Assembly (NCBI GenBank): GCA_029204225.1
Contig: CM055108.1
Coordinates: forward strand, 22,926,326 to 22,990,325
Source: Diphasiastrum complanatum
Taxonomy: Eukaryota; Streptophyta; Lycopodiopsida; Lycopodiales; Lycopodiaceae
Direction of reading: 5' to 3'
Length of the DNA: 64,000 nt
Both the position numbers and the translations under genes were made by a program. Of this stretch, positions 10,868 to 22,439 are shown piece after piece (the stretch's first letter is position 1; each line of letters begins with the position of its first letter). The notes under the pieces were generated by a model that made no database searches, had not been told where the DNA came from, and saw nothing but the letters and a program-made list of their open reading frames with translations.

Positions 10868-11510
10868 TGTGAGAGATTTCAACTAAACAGTCACATATTG
10901 GTAGATTGTCAATAAGAGGCCAAAACTCATTTTAGACTTAGAGATAAACTTTTTGAAGTTATATTAGTTCAAAATACATTCAATAAACACTTTTGGAAAG
11001 TGTGGGAAAGTTGGTAGTCGAGTTTGAGAGAGATTCAAATTAGAACTTTGGGTACATTGAATCTAGACCCAAAAATAGTAGGGTTTACATTTTGGAGGGA
11101 AAGCCAAGTGGCCAAATAGGGTTTGGAAACTCTATAAAAGGATGTAACTCGTGGAGAGACATATATTCTCTCTTCAATCTCTCATTTCATCATTATACAT
11201 GGTTCTCTTTGGGTTCTACTACTCATTGGTGCACTATCCTGGTGTTATCTTGCAATCTTGTGTGTAGAATGATCATTTATTGCTATTTTTGGTTCCACAC
11301 TTGTGAAATACAGTAGGGTATTGTAATTGTACGGACATAAAACATATTTTATGTTTTGGTTCATGTTTGATCAATATCTCTTAGAGTTTGCATCTCATTT
11401 TGTATGTAGATGCTGATTTTTCTACATTGGCAGGATTGTTGGTTTGCTCCTTATTGTAACCAAAGATTTGGGACATGGATTGGATCTTGAATGATCTGAA
11501 ATCCTTCACA
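10868..11510 (+). repeat. E1 3' LTR
   Basis: 643 bases, matching the 5' LTR almost base for base, including the TATA region. It is followed directly by the AGGAG target duplication. Confidence 0.93.
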
Positions 11511-11515
11511 AGGAG

Positions 11516-12331
11516 CTTGCATTATCACATTGTGGTTAGATCCAGTTGGAGTCTAGTTGCACTACAGGTGGACAGATTCTTGGGGAGTGGTGATCAAATG
11601 GTACAGGGTACAGGATGCATTTGCTTTGGCTTCAATGCTGTGATGGATGTTGTGGTGAGATAGGCTCCTTGGTGGGAGGCCTATATACTGGTCAAATCAG
11701 ATTGGCCCTCTTATGATGTGGATGTGGAATGTCCTTGCTCTCTATCTCTTTTCCTCCATCTCTTGTAATTTCTTTATGGTTGCTAATTGTTGGATGTGAT
11801 TGTTATTGAATTTGCTTATTCTTATGCTTTTTGTGAAAGAGAAAGGGGGAGAGAGAGAAGGGCAAGCTTACATCTTTGTGGATCTAGTGTTAATGATTGT
11901 AGGGTTAATTGATAGTGTTAATGGATCTTAGTGTTAATTGTGGATCATGTATGCATGCTGGATCATTTGATCTATGCTATGACTCTCATGGGATCGAACC
12001 TCCACGTGACATCTAACCTCGTCTCCTTGATGCTTGTGTGCTTAGATCTTGGATTGAGGATAGGGTAGGAAATAGCCTCACAACAAAGAGATGCATTTGC
12101 ATTGTAAATATCATACAAATCAATATTATTTATGAATCATTTAAACTAGAGATAAGGTTAAAAGGATGCCTATCCAAATATCTGTTGATAACCAATTGAT
12201 AATCTATTTTACAACATATTACTTTAAACAGTACAATATTATTCATTTTTATCCTTATTGGGGAGTGATATCTTTCACATTACACTTAAAGCTATAAAAC
12301 GTAGTTCAATGAGTTACCACATGATCTGAAT
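11516..12331. other. no supported gene; likely old LTR DNA
   Basis: No coding domain. Because a Gypsy-type primer site follows at 12332, part of this stretch is probably a degraded Gypsy LTR. Its limits cannot be set from one copy. Confidence 0.4.
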
Positions 12332-12350
12332 TTGGTGTCGTTGTTGGGGA
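12332..12350 (+). promoter_or_regulatory. degraded Ty3/Gypsy primer-binding site
   Basis: TGGTGTCGTTGTTGGGGA matches the TGGCGCCGTTGCCGGGGA primer site common in plant Tat/Athila-type Gypsy elements, except for four C to T changes. That pattern suggests methylated-cytosine decay of an old copy. No gag was found after it. Confidence 0.6.
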
Positions 12351-12733
12351 TCAAAAGTGGATATTATCTATGAAAATATATGCAATGGTTCAAGAAACTT
12401 CATTCAATAATGACCCAAAGAAGTTTTCTTTAAATTATACAAGGTAAACATACACTTAGATTATTTCTTGGAAGAGTCGGTTATACTTCAGAAGATTCAT
12501 TTGCAATGTTGAATGACAGATTGTGCTACTGGAGAATCTTTTGAAGACTAAAGAAAAATTTGAATGGATTGTTGAACAGTAAGATTGTCATGACATTATT
12601 GTCATAGCAATCTCAAACTATTCATATCAATAATTTAAAATAAAGCCATCTCAAATTGCAATCTCCAAAATCGGAATGATAATAGCGCTCTTTTTGTTTT
12701 CATTCATCCGCAACATTTTTGCAACAATTTTAT

Positions 12734-13159
12734 TCAGTGATATAGTAACGGAAGCAAAACGTACACGCATAATCTTGTGCAAAATATCTGGGTAATAGTA
12801 AATATTCTAAATGTTGTAAAAGAAATTTGAATTTGCAGATCGATAATCTTAAGAGGAGGAGCCAGTTCCAATGGTGAACTAACCTTATCCAGATTTGTAT
12901 AAGAATTCACGGGTGGACAGTCCTCCATAGTAAGACAAAAATCTTCATCGACATCTATCAGGACAATAACGTGTCTTTGAATAAGTCTACAATTAACTCG
13001 ATGTGACATGGTGAATAAGTGAGTCTGAAGGGCTAAAGGAAAAAAGTTAACATTCAACAATTTAATCAGAAAATTTATAGCTGAAATAGACATTATTTTC
13101 ATATTCTGTAAATATTTAGATTCATACGATTCTTCTTTCATGATAAGAGTATAAGGCAT
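12734..13159 (-). CDS. unrecognised 141-residue open frame
   Basis: Open from an ATG at 13159 to a stop. It has no signal peptide, repeats or family motif I can name. The N-terminal half is mixed and the C-terminal 40 residues are strongly hydrophobic/aromatic (TFRIFTITQIFC...), which may simply be AT-rich read-through past a splice donor. It lies next to retroelement relics and may be non-coding. Confidence 0.2.
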   Translation of the reverse strand: MPYTLIMKEESYESKYLQNMKIMSISAINFLIKLLNVNFFPLALQTHLFTMSHRVNCRLIQRHVIVLIDVDEDFCLTMEDCPPVNSYTNLDKVSSPLELAPPLKIIDLQIQISFTTFRIFTITQIFCTRLCVYVLLPLLYH

Positions 13160-13186
13160 GTTGAACGTTGTACATTTGTATCGAAC

Positions 13187-13555
13187 ATGTTTAGACAGTC
13201 CTTAGTATTTGATCTTGATTATCTAGACAAGAAAATTGATCCTCGTGTCTGTCATAGCTACGTTGTTGGAAAGCATACTAGGATTCCATTTAGATCAAGT
13301 CATAAGCATGTAGCAAAAGATATTCTAGATGGTGTTCATTTAGATAAATGTGGCCCATTGCAAACCTTATCTTTGATTGGTGCAAAGTACTTTACTACTT
13401 TTATTGATGAATTTTTGAGAAGAACAACTATTTAGTTTATTAAGCAAAAATCGAAGGCTTTTAGCCTCTTCAGACAATTCAAAGAGTGTGTAGAACTTGA
13501 AACTGGTGAAAGAATCAAAGAACTGAGGTCAGGCAACAGTGAAGAATACATGTTT
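13187..13555 (+). pseudogene. Copia integrase relic
   Basis: Contains the GAG-pre-integrase/integrase border: CHSYVVGKHTRIPF, then DILDGVHLDKCGPLQ, where the first catalytic Asp context (HSD) has become HLD. FTTFIDEF and, after a stop at 13433, KSKAFSLFRQFKECVE follow, up to a decayed LRSDNGGE (LRSGNSEEY). Its sequence is a different lineage from E1 and E2. It is cut off about 150 bases before the E2 insertion. Confidence 0.75.
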
Positions 13556-13710
13556 GAAGTGAAATTAAAATTCCAACACTCTCTCTTAATTTGACTTCAA
13601 ACACTTAGATAATCTTCAAATTTAGGAACAAATGCTTTCAATCAAATCTATATCTTATTAAAGGTCTAGCAAGAATTGATTGACCAAAGGAAAACAATTA
13701 GTGAGCATAC

Positions 13711-14368
13711 TGTTAAAAATTCCCAATTCTAGCTTGACTAGTTTTGGTCATATGACTTGTAAATAGTTAGATGTGTGGCTTGTCACACGTGCCAAATAGC
13801 ATAGGATTCCATTCATAAGGATGTTCTCAAGTAGACCTAAGTGTTAGAACCTTTGGAATGAGTCCAAATTATGCTTAGATACAAGAGAGAAAAAATAGGA
13901 GCTATTTTCGGTAATTTTGGCATTGTTGAGAGATCTCCAAGATAGGGATGAAAGATCCACCAAAATTAGCATTAGGGATAGGTTTAGGGCTACTCATACC
14001 TGCCCAAAACCATGATGGATCATGTATATATAGGTGATGATATCTCACCAAAATCAATCAAGCAATTTCATGTTCTTTCTCTCATAATGGTGCAATTGCT
14101 CTCTATGTTCATAATTGTTTGAGTACTTGTGATTACTAATGATTATAGGATTGAATGTAGGTCTGGTGTACAGTACTCAGACTGTGGGAGGCCGTACTTT
14201 CAAAAGGGTGAAGCCTTCTTCAAGGATTTGGGCCATTTAGTGAGGTTCAAGCATAGATTTTTGATGGATTTTGATGGTTCAAGTTGTGCTAATCTTATGA
14301 AATCATAATCTATCGTTTCCCTCATCATTTCAAGTGTTTTAGGATCCTTATTTGCTGTAATTTTTACA
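13711..14368 (+). repeat. E2 5' LTR
   Basis: 658 bases. A TATA box, TATATATAGG, lies at 14025-14034. Compared with the 3' LTR it lacks two short segments. Its palindrome near 14198 has decayed to CAAAAGGGTG from CACACGTGTG. Confidence 0.93.
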
Positions 14369-14382
14369 TGGTATCAGAGCCT
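14369..14382 (+). promoter_or_regulatory. E2 primer-binding site (tRNA-iMet)
   Basis: TGGTATCAGAGCCT follows the LTR CA end directly. Confidence 0.95.
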
Positions 14383-15178
14383 AAAGGCTGAAATGAGCTA
14401 AATCCTTGGTTTTCATTCAATTTGATCACAATTTTCGATCTAAATCTTGTGTAGATTGGATCTTAGCATCTATATTGATTCTAGAAGTCAAAGTGAGTCA
14501 AATACATTGGAGATTGGTGTTGTGTGACTTCATTTGCAGGTGTTTAGGTGTCTAAAACCAGAGGCAAAGTTGAATTCAATTCACATTACCAAGATAGCAA
14601 GTTTTGCTTGCTCCAAGCATTGATTTCTAAGCGAGTTTTGGAGGTGATTTCATAGAGGAGGCTTTCTAGCATTCAAGGAGAGGGAAGATCAGAGTTTTGG
14701 GGACTCTTCAAGGCTGTTCTAAGGTGTAGTAGACACCTCCTAAAGTGATTTAGGTTCAGTCCAACCATTGCTTGACTTATGCACCAAATTAGATCAATTT
14801 TTCATCAATTTTGATCATTTTTTGCTTGTGATTGGATAGTATATTGTGTTGCATCCTCATTAAGTTCCATTTAGATCTTTTACAAGTGATTTTGGAAGTA
14901 TATTAGGTTGCTGAAATTCACTCTTGATCAGATCATTTGGAAGCTTTAATGTTCTTTATAGAAAGAGGGGCAATTCTACTAGTATTGTCTACTTCAATCA
15001 AGCAAGTGCATTGTTTCTAGTATTCTATGATTTGATTTTGTTAGAGATCATTCTTAGATATTTATATGAAGTCTATTACTGATCTTTTTAGGTCCCTAAG
15101 AAGTGGGATAAGGTAGACCTTCAATCAAATCAATAGAAGTAACCTTCATTTGTGTCAAGTCCTTGATTAGGAGACTAT

Positions 15179-17191
15179 ATGGCATCTATAAATGCATATC
15201 TTTTGGATACTAATGAAAGGCTCAACAAAACTAACTATTCCATATGAAAAGTTAGAATGGAATCCATCATGATCATGCAAGATCTGATGGAAATTGTAAA
15301 TGGTAAGGAGGATGAACCTATTCATCCTCAAGAAAAAGCCAAATACATCAAGAGGTTCAATGTTGCACTACATTGCATAAAAATGAATGTTGCAAATGAA
15401 CTCTTAAAAGAGGTAGGAGATTGCACTTCAGCTCAAGATGCTTGGGAGACTTTGCAAAAGGTCTATGAATCCAAGAACCAAACTAGAATGTTAGCTTTGA
15501 AGAATCAAATCTACAGAAGTTATCAAAAGAAAGGAGAGAGTGCACATACTTTTGTCCTAAGAGTAAAGGAATTGAACAAAGAGCTAGCCTTTATAGGTGA
15601 TCCTATCAAGGATGAAGAGCTTGTTCAACTCATATTGAATGGACTAAGCTTTGAATTTGACAATTTGGTTCAGGGATATGCAATTATGGGTAAGCTACCC
15701 ATACTTGAAGAACTCCAAGGCACACTCATGGCCGAGGAATCAAGAAGGAGCCAAATGCAAGAGAGAATGGATAGGCTTTCCATCCAAGGTGGAGATGACC
15801 AAGCTCTCTTCACCAAAGGCAAAGGCAAGTCCAAAGGCAAAGGATCAACATTCAAGAAGTCTACAAAGCTTGAGGATCAAGAAGGACCCTCAAAGGCATC
15901 TCCATCAACCACCAAAGTCAAGAAGGACAAATCAAAGGTGAAGTGCTACTATTGTAGCAAGATGGGGCATTATGCCTCGGAATGCTTCAAGAGGAAGCAA
16001 GATCAAAGCCAAGCCAACATGAGCAAAGAGGAGGAGGAGGAGAGTTCACATGAGGACTCTCTCATGATGTCCATATTTTCTTCAACAAGCTTCAAAGGAG
16101 AAGATCCTTGGTGGATTGACTCGGGTGCTAGTTCACACATGACTAGTAAAAGGGAGTTTTTCTCTTCTCTCTTATCTTATGATGGACCTATAAAGTCTAT
16201 CTATACAGCAAATGATGAAGCTTGTAAGATTGAAAGAGTTGGTAGCATTCCCCTTTGCTTAGGATCTTCCAAAAAGATCAACATAGAAGGTGTTTTGTAC
16301 ATTCCTACAATAACAAAGAATCTACTAAGTGTTGGCCAAATGGTAGACAATGGTTTCAATGTTGACTTTGCTTCAAATGAATGTTTCATCAAGAAGAAGG
16401 GTAAGATAGTGGCTAAGGGCACTAGATTTGGCAAACTTTATAAGTTGGATGCATTTGTGGATACTAATGTTGTCATGTTGGCCGAGAAGAGCAAGATATC
16501 TACCTTTACTTTATGGCACAAAAGACTTGGACATGTCAACTCGGGTTCCATGGAGGCTATGATCAAGGAGGAGTATGCTTTAGGCCTACCAAGGTCTATT
16601 GGGAAGGAAGACAAGGTTTGTGAAGCTTGTGCCTTATCCAAGGCACATAAGAAGGTGTTTCCTAACTCCATCACAAAGTCATCTCATCCTCTTGAACTCA
16701 TACACTCGGATGTGCACATTGCTAGCACCAAATCTAATGGAGGTTCATCCATGTTTTTAACCTTCATTGATGACTACTCAAGATATTGTTGGGTGTTCTT
16801 ACTTTCCTTCAAGCATCAAGTATTTGATACTTTTGTAAAGTTCAAGTTGTTTGTGGAAAAGCATCATAATCATAGCATCAAGATTCTTAGAAGTGACAAT
16901 GGTGGAGAATTCATCTCCAATGAGTTCAAGGCCTTTTGTGAAGAGGAAGGGATCAAGAAAGAGACTTCTTGTCCTTACACTCCTCAACAAAATGGAGTTG
17001 CTGAAAGAAGGAATAGAACATTATGTGAATGTTCTAAGGCTTTAAGATTAGATGCTTGTTTGCCCAAATCCTTTTGGGGTGAGTCTCTTGTATGTGCAAA
17101 ATACTTGATGAATAGGGTGTCTTGCAAAGCAATTGAAGCAAAACTTCTTATGAGATGCTGTATGGAAAGAAACCCAATCTTAATCACTTGA
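15179..17191 (+). pseudogene. E2 gag-protease-integrase
   Basis: The natural ATG is at 15179 (MASINAYLL), in the position seen in related gags here, but codon 23, normally the conserved Trp of the SIWKVRMES motif, is TGA at 15245-15247. The frame then stays open from 15248, and the next ATG is 15257. Counting from 15257: gag to about 225, zinc knuckle CYYCSKMGHYASEC near 230, protease WWIDSGASSHM near 288 with an intact DSG, HHCC zinc domain from WHKRLGH near 419, and integrase D-D-E at about 484, 547 and 579. A one-base loss near 17145 throws the frame into a stop at 17189. Confidence 0.93.
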
Positions 17192-19146
17192 AAGTTTTTG
17201 GGTATATATGTTATGTGCATGTGCCATTGGAAACAAGAACCAAGGAGGATCCATCTTCCACAAGAGGGATCATGCTTGGATATGCAAGCTCAAGCAAGGG
17301 CTACAAAGTCTATCTCCCATCCTTGAAGAAATTTGTTGTTTCAAGAGATGTCATCTTTGATGAACATCATATGCATATGCTTGAAGAAGGCTCAAGTGCT
17401 CCAACAATCAAGAAGAAGATGGCCGAGGAGCAAGATCTTGGTTTTGAGGAGGAGCTCATGGAGGAGCAAGCACCAAACCCACCTATCACACCAAGGAGAT
17501 CTTCAAGGGCAAAAGTGGAGCCATCAAGGCTTACATATCAAGGCAAACGACAGCAAGTTGAGGGTATCTCATCCACTTCTTATGCTTTATCTAGTTTTGA
17601 AGAACCGTCTAATGTTGAAGATGCATTGAACTCCAAAGAATGGTATAAAGCTATGTTGGATGAGTATGATGCCTTGATTGAGAATGAAACTTGGTTGCTT
17701 GTTGAAAGACCTCAAAGGAATGTAATAGGATGCAAGTGGGTCTTCAAGCTTAAGTTGAATGCAAATGGGAGTGTTAACAAACATAAAACAAGATTAGTTG
17801 CAAAAGGTTATGCTCAAGAGAGAGGGATAGACTATGAGGAAACTTTTGCACCCGTGGCCAAGATGGTCACAATAAGGCTAATCATTGCACTTGCATCACA
17901 TTTTGGATGGATTCTATGTCAAATGGATGTCACTAATGCTTTCTTGAATGGTTTTTTGGAAGAGAATATCTATATGGAGCAGCCACAAGGGTTCATCAAG
18001 CATGGAATGGAGAACAAAGTATGCCATCTCCAAAGAAGCATCTATGGCTTGAAGCAAGCCTCGAAATCTTGGAATTCAAGACTACATTGCTATCTTATTT
18101 CACTTTCTTTTGTTCAGAGTGAATATGATCCCACTCTTTACATTAAGTTTGATGATGTTGGTATTGTACTTTTACTCATTTATGTAGATGACATCATCAT
18201 TAGTGGAAATAGTGTTGATGGTATTGAAAAAATCAAGATAGATCTATCCTTAGAGTTCAAGATGGTAGATCTAGGGTGTCTTCACTTCATCTTAGGCATA
18301 GAAGTACTTAGAAGGTCTGATTTTATCTTTATAAGTCAAGTAAACTATGCTCAAAGTCTTTTGAAGAAGTTTAAGATGGAAGTATGCAAAAGTGTTGACA
18401 CACCAATGGAGCAAGATGTAAAAGTGCCAAATGAAGATGATGAAAGATCCTTCATGGACATCACTTTGTTTAGGCAACTTATAGGTTCCTTAATGTGGAT
18501 CACTATAACTAGACCGGATCTTAGCTTTAGTGTATGTAGGTTGAGCCAATCCATGCAAAAGCCATTGAATATCCATTGGAAAAAGGCTAAGAGGACTCTA
18601 AGATACATCTTGGGTACATTGGATTTTGGGATTCTATATAGAGGAGATGTGATTAACCTTCATGCATTTAGTGATTCAGATTTTGCAGGGGACAAGAGGG
18701 ATAGGAAATCAACAAGTGCCTATTCAACTTTCATAGGAGAAGGTGTGGTTTCATGGCTTTCAAAAAGGCAAGAAACTATATCTCTATCTTCAACCGAGGC
18801 CGAGTACAAAGCTTTGACAACCACTACAAAGGAGGTACTTTGGATCAAGAGATTATTGGTGGAGCTAAAGATCATGGATTCAGAGGAGGCACCAATCATC
18901 TACAATGACAATATATCAGCCCAACACCTTGCATCTAACCCAATCTTCCATGCAAGATCTAAGCACATTGAGATATGCCATCACTTTGTGAGAGAAATGG
19001 TGCAAGCCATGGAGATTGCTTTGGAGCATGTTCCAAGCAATAAATGTGTAGCTGATCTACTTACTAAACCACTTCAAAAGACACATTTTATGAAGTTCAT
19101 ATCATCACTTGGAGTGATTAGTAAAGCAATGATTGAACCAAGCTAG
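17155..19146 (+). pseudogene. E2 integrase tail, reverse transcriptase and RNase H
   Basis: Continues the polyprotein in another frame after the one-base deletion. The integrase tail (VFGYICYV, MLGY, SRDVIFDE) covers residues 1-75, followed by an acidic/Ser linker. RT starts near 160 (W..A...E..AL..N.TW) and has the YVDD active site at about 343-346. RNase H begins near 505 (SDSDFAGD) and has SSTEAEYKAL near 546. The domain is full length with no internal stop, so RT/RNase H itself is intact. The ATG at 17155 is internal and not a real start. The product would copy RNA into cDNA inside the gag particle. Confidence 0.93.
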
Positions 19147-19149
19147 ATA

Positions 19150-19160
19150 GTGAGGAGGAG
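19150..19160 (+). promoter_or_regulatory. E2 polypurine tract
   Basis: GTGAGGAGGAG lies directly before the 3' LTR. Confidence 0.88.
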
Positions 19161-19842
19161 TGTTAAAAATTCACAATTCTAGCTTGACTAGTTTTGGTCA
19201 TATGACTTGTAAGTAGTTAGATGGTCATGATGTGGCTTGTCACACGTGCCAAATAGCATAGGATTCCATTCATAAGGATGTTCTCAAGTAGACCTAAGTG
19301 TTAGAACCTTTGGAATGAGTCCAAATTATGCTTAGATACAAGGGAAAAAAAATAGGAGCTGTTTTTGGTAACTTTTGCATTGTTGAGGGATCTCCAAGAT
19401 TCCAACCCTAACTTGGTAGGGATGAAAGATCCACCAAAATTAGCATTAGGGATAGGTTTAGGGCTACTCATACCTGCTCAAAACCGTGATGGATCATGTA
19501 TATATAGGTGATGATATCTCACCAAAATCAATCAAGCAATTTCATGTTTTTTCTCTCATAATGGTGCAATTGCTCTCTATGTTCATAATTGTTTGAGTAC
19601 TTGTGATTACTAATGATTATAAGATTGAATGTAGGTCTGGTGTACAGTACTCAGACTGTGGGAGGCCGTACTTTCACACGTGTGAAGCCTTCTTCAAGGA
19701 TTTGGGCCATTTAGTGAGGTTCAAGCATAGATTTTTGATGGATTTTGATGGTTCAAGTTGTGCTAATCTTATGAAATCATAATCTATTGTTTCCCTCATC
19801 ATTTCAAGTGTTTTAGAATCCTTATTTGCTGTAATTTTTACA
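19161..19842 (+). repeat. E2 3' LTR
   Basis: 682 bases, TG...CA, followed by CATAC. It keeps the intact CACACGTGTG palindrome near 19674 and a TATATATAGG box near 19499. Confidence 0.93.
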
Positions 19843-19847
19843 CATAC

Positions 19848-20671
19848 GTTGATCATTTATATATGCTTCAAGAACATTTTCCTTCTGAAACATCCTCACT
19901 ATATTGAAAATATATAAAAGCAATATCTTCATATCCTCACTCTGGTCAAAATGAATTTTCTTTTCAAATAAGACTACTCTTGACGCTGTGTCGACTTTTG
20001 ATTTTGCTTCAATGGATTCGGGCCTTTTTTCTTCTACTTAGTCGAGGCTCTGTTGATGTATAAGAGGCGTGAGAGTTGACAGTTGAGGAACTAGAGGGCT
20101 TGTTCCTTCGAGTGTCTTCCTACAACAGCATTGTGAAAACTCTTGAAAGAGTCAGCTCTGTGTCTGTCATGATGATCATCACCCAACTGTAGTATGAGAT
20201 TGGCAAGCTTGAAAGCAGTGTCATTACTGTGTCTTGATCGTCTATGATTGATCCGACAGCGGCCATTTGCTTTAGCAGGTTCTTGAACTAGTTGATGTGA
20301 TTCTGCAAGAAATCACCATTGGTCATCTTGAGGGAGAAAAACTTCTTCCTAAGATGTAGCTTGGAAGCTACAATGCTCACTTCATACAAGGTGCTCAAGA
20401 TGTCCCAGACTTCCTTGGAGGTCTGAGCTTTAGACACATGGCCGATTTGCGTGTTTGATATGTTGAGAATGATCAATACAAAAGCTTTTCCATCCTTCAG
20501 CTTCCATCAGAATATTGCAGCATCATCGGCTTCGGGTCTTGCCTCTACACTTGTAACAACGTCATACAATTCCTTAGCCATTAGCACAGTTCTCATCTTA
20601 AATTTACACAAATGGTAATTGGCTCCATCAAGCTTGTCCATAATAGGACTAGCTTTCCCTTGGGAATCCAT
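19848..20671 (-). pseudogene. E3 gag relic, Copia, minus strand
   Basis: Reading leftwards from an ATG at 20671 gives a Copia gag (UBN2-type) with stops: MDSQGKASPIMDKLDGANY, then SKEVWDILSTLYE, LHLRKKFFSLKMTNGDFLQNHIN and a decayed LLSSLP region near 20180. A 62-residue piece (20288-20476) is still open. Similarity fades near 20060. It sits just inside the minus-strand primer site at 20848, as expected for the 5' half of an element read leftwards. It ends at the E2 insertion point. Confidence 0.82.
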
Positions 20672-20847
20672 GTGGATATTAGTCTAAGTGATAGTGACAA
20701 CTATAAGTGACTGAAGAGTGAAAATCTAATGCAAAATTATAGAACAAGAAAGCAATTATTCAATCATCTAATAGAACCAGGTTTTGTAGGAAGCCTATCA
20801 AGTTATAGAAATAGCTTTGATATAAAACTGCGTAAGGAATCAAACAA

Positions 20848-20859
20848 GCTCTGATACCA
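20848..20859 (-). promoter_or_regulatory. E3 primer-binding site (tRNA-iMet), minus strand
   Basis: Plus-strand GCTCTGATACCA is the complement of TGGTATCAGAGC and abuts the inner end of the minus-strand LTR. Confidence 0.9.
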
Positions 20860-21730
20860 TGTTGGGGGACTGATCCGACTACTCGAACCTGGTAAAACAA
20901 TTGGATTGGGGCAATCCTACTACTGCGTGAAGGCAGAGCTCAACCAGTTTCCCTCAGTTCATGCATCACTATTACAGTAGGTAAACACAAGATTAAACTA
21001 GAGCTTGATTACATGATAGTTTGCAAAATTAGAAGAGCAGACAATCAGACAAAATAGTAAGAATGTTAGATAGGAAGATGTAGTAGCTTAGACACACAAT
21101 ACTGACAAGAACTCTGAATGCAATAAAGACAATGATTGATTCAGATTAGTGCATATAAATACACGTTGGTTCAATGCTATGAGCACAAGACAATAGCAGA
21201 CGAAACCACGTGCTCAAAAAGCTAACTCCGTTATGTAAAAGCTATGAGATTATTACAAACAATCAGTCTAAGGAAAGAATCAATGCATGAAAGCATCTTC
21301 AATGTCCGTCTCGTTGAATCTTGTTGAATAAATTACAATAGTTATCTATATAGGATTTTTATTTGTGCAGATGAGTGTAGAAAGAGATAGAATGGAGCCG
21401 TTGTGCCATCTGGAGGAGATCGTGGTGGTTGTTGTCATTGTCAAGTTAGTTGCACAGTACAAGAAGTGAGCGTGAGAAGGCTTCAGCTATTCGAATGTCA
21501 AGCGAGTCACTGACGTGGCCAAATGAGTCAAAGTAGTTGATAAGCCAATATGTTGGACAAGTTGGGTATATGTCGGTGGAGTCGAATGTCGGACTCTTTG
21601 ATATATGTCAAACTTCCTGATATGTCAGTCAAGCCCAATAAGTCAAGTGCCATTCTCTTGCCTATCTTCAGTTATAGAATGTAACTAGATTAACATGGGA
21701 TTTAGGAGAGTAGAGGAGATAAATCCAACA
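20860..21730 (-). repeat. E3 5' LTR, minus strand
   Basis: 871 bases, beginning (minus strand) TGTTGGATTTAT and ending CCCCCAACA next to the PBS. It aligns along its whole length with the plus-strand LTR at 28860-29779, with many substitutions and indels, so it is old. Its U3 has short GACATAT(C)AG-type repeats. The base before it on the minus strand completes CAATT, the same 5 bases that follow the other LTR. Confidence 0.9.
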
Positions 21731-22051
21731 AATTGGTGTAGTAACAAGCTCACACCACCTGGAACAAAATTCTCTCAAGAATTTTTGTTTTTTGAGAAAC
21801 TTAGAACTTTGAGTTACACAAATTCAAATCATGACCAAATTCACCACTATTTGATACAGTAGGAGGCTCTAACTATCTAGAGAGCATTCCATCGAATTTT
21901 AACCCTCCTATTTCATACACCACAACTTCCAAATGGTCTCGTTTGCAGCTCTTACAATTTTTCTTCCAAAGCTTTTTCAAACCGTCGTTGATTCCTCTCA
22001 GATTTCCCACGAATCTGATTCTTGTCATTGTCCTATGTTTGCAATCACCTT

Positions 22052-22063
22052 GCTCTGATACCA
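22052..22063 (-). promoter_or_regulatory. orphan retroelement primer-binding site, minus strand
   Basis: Minus strand TGGTATCAGAGC followed by AAGGTGATTGC, a leader style common in Gypsy and Copia elements. Sequence down to 21736 would be its leader, interrupted by E3. The LTR should lie at 22064 upward, but its outer end is not recognisable. Confidence 0.6.
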
Positions 22064-22372
22064 AGTTGACAATATGCTATACAAAATGATCGATTCAATC
22101 ACCACAACACACCATTAAGTGCTTCAAGACAAGACAAGACAAAATAGCTTTGTCACAATTGTGTATTCACTACGATCCACAAGTACAAGGAAAAGTTGCT
22201 TAAGACCTCAACATGGGCTCGTAAAAGAATCAGCCCAATAGTTCTAGAGTTAAACACAACGTGTTACCAACAAACTTAGAAAGTAGCTGTAAAACAACTT
22301 ACACGTTGATTATTGCTAATTTAATTGACACTTCAAGCTATCACGATCTTTCGCACCTGATTTTTTCAACAG

Positions 22373-22384
22373 TGGCATCAGAGC
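22373..22384 (+). promoter_or_regulatory. primer-binding site of the 22.4-26.4 kb Copia relic
   Basis: TGGCATCAGAGC, one base off the tRNA-iMet primer site, shortly before a degraded gag. The LTR before it could not be delimited. Confidence 0.6.
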
Positions 22385-22439
22385 TTGTGTTGATTGTCAT
22401 AACATTTTCAGTTATTTATTTTTTTACACATGGAGCAGT

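Larger units (their letters stand above)
6059..11510 (+). mobile_element. E1: Ty1/Copia retrotransposon with both LTRs, lacking RT/RNase H
   Basis: A complete-ended insertion of 5452 bases. Both LTRs begin TGTGAGAGATTT and end CTTCACA, and the 5-base target duplication AGGAG lies at 6054-6058 and 11511-11515. The order inside is PBS, gag with zinc knuckle, aspartic protease, integrase, an unrecognised 1.1 kb segment, then the polypurine tract. No reverse transcriptase (no YVDD) or RNase H is present in any frame. The integrase-after-protease order assigns it to Copia. It cannot have copied itself in this form, so it either moved using enzymes from a relative or lost RT after insertion. LTRs differ by roughly a dozen substitutions plus one 11-base indel by eye, so it is fairly young. 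Confidence 0.93.
13711..19842 (+). mobile_element. E2: full-length Ty1/Copia retrotransposon
   Basis: A 6132-base element with LTRs starting TGTTAAAAATTC and ending TTTTTACA. The target duplication CATAC is at 13706-13710 and 19843-19847. All Copia domains are present in order: gag, protease, integrase, RT, RNase H. Coding is broken by one nonsense codon (15245) and one single-base deletion (about 17145). LTRs differ by about twenty substitutions and two indels by eye, so it is somewhat older than E1. It inserted into older retroelement DNA. Confidence 0.95.

Noticed and set aside
10216-10872. 218-residue frame at the end of E1 as a real gene
   Set aside because: It starts at TTG, overlaps the preceding frame and runs into the polypurine tract and LTR; kept only as part of the unknown segment.
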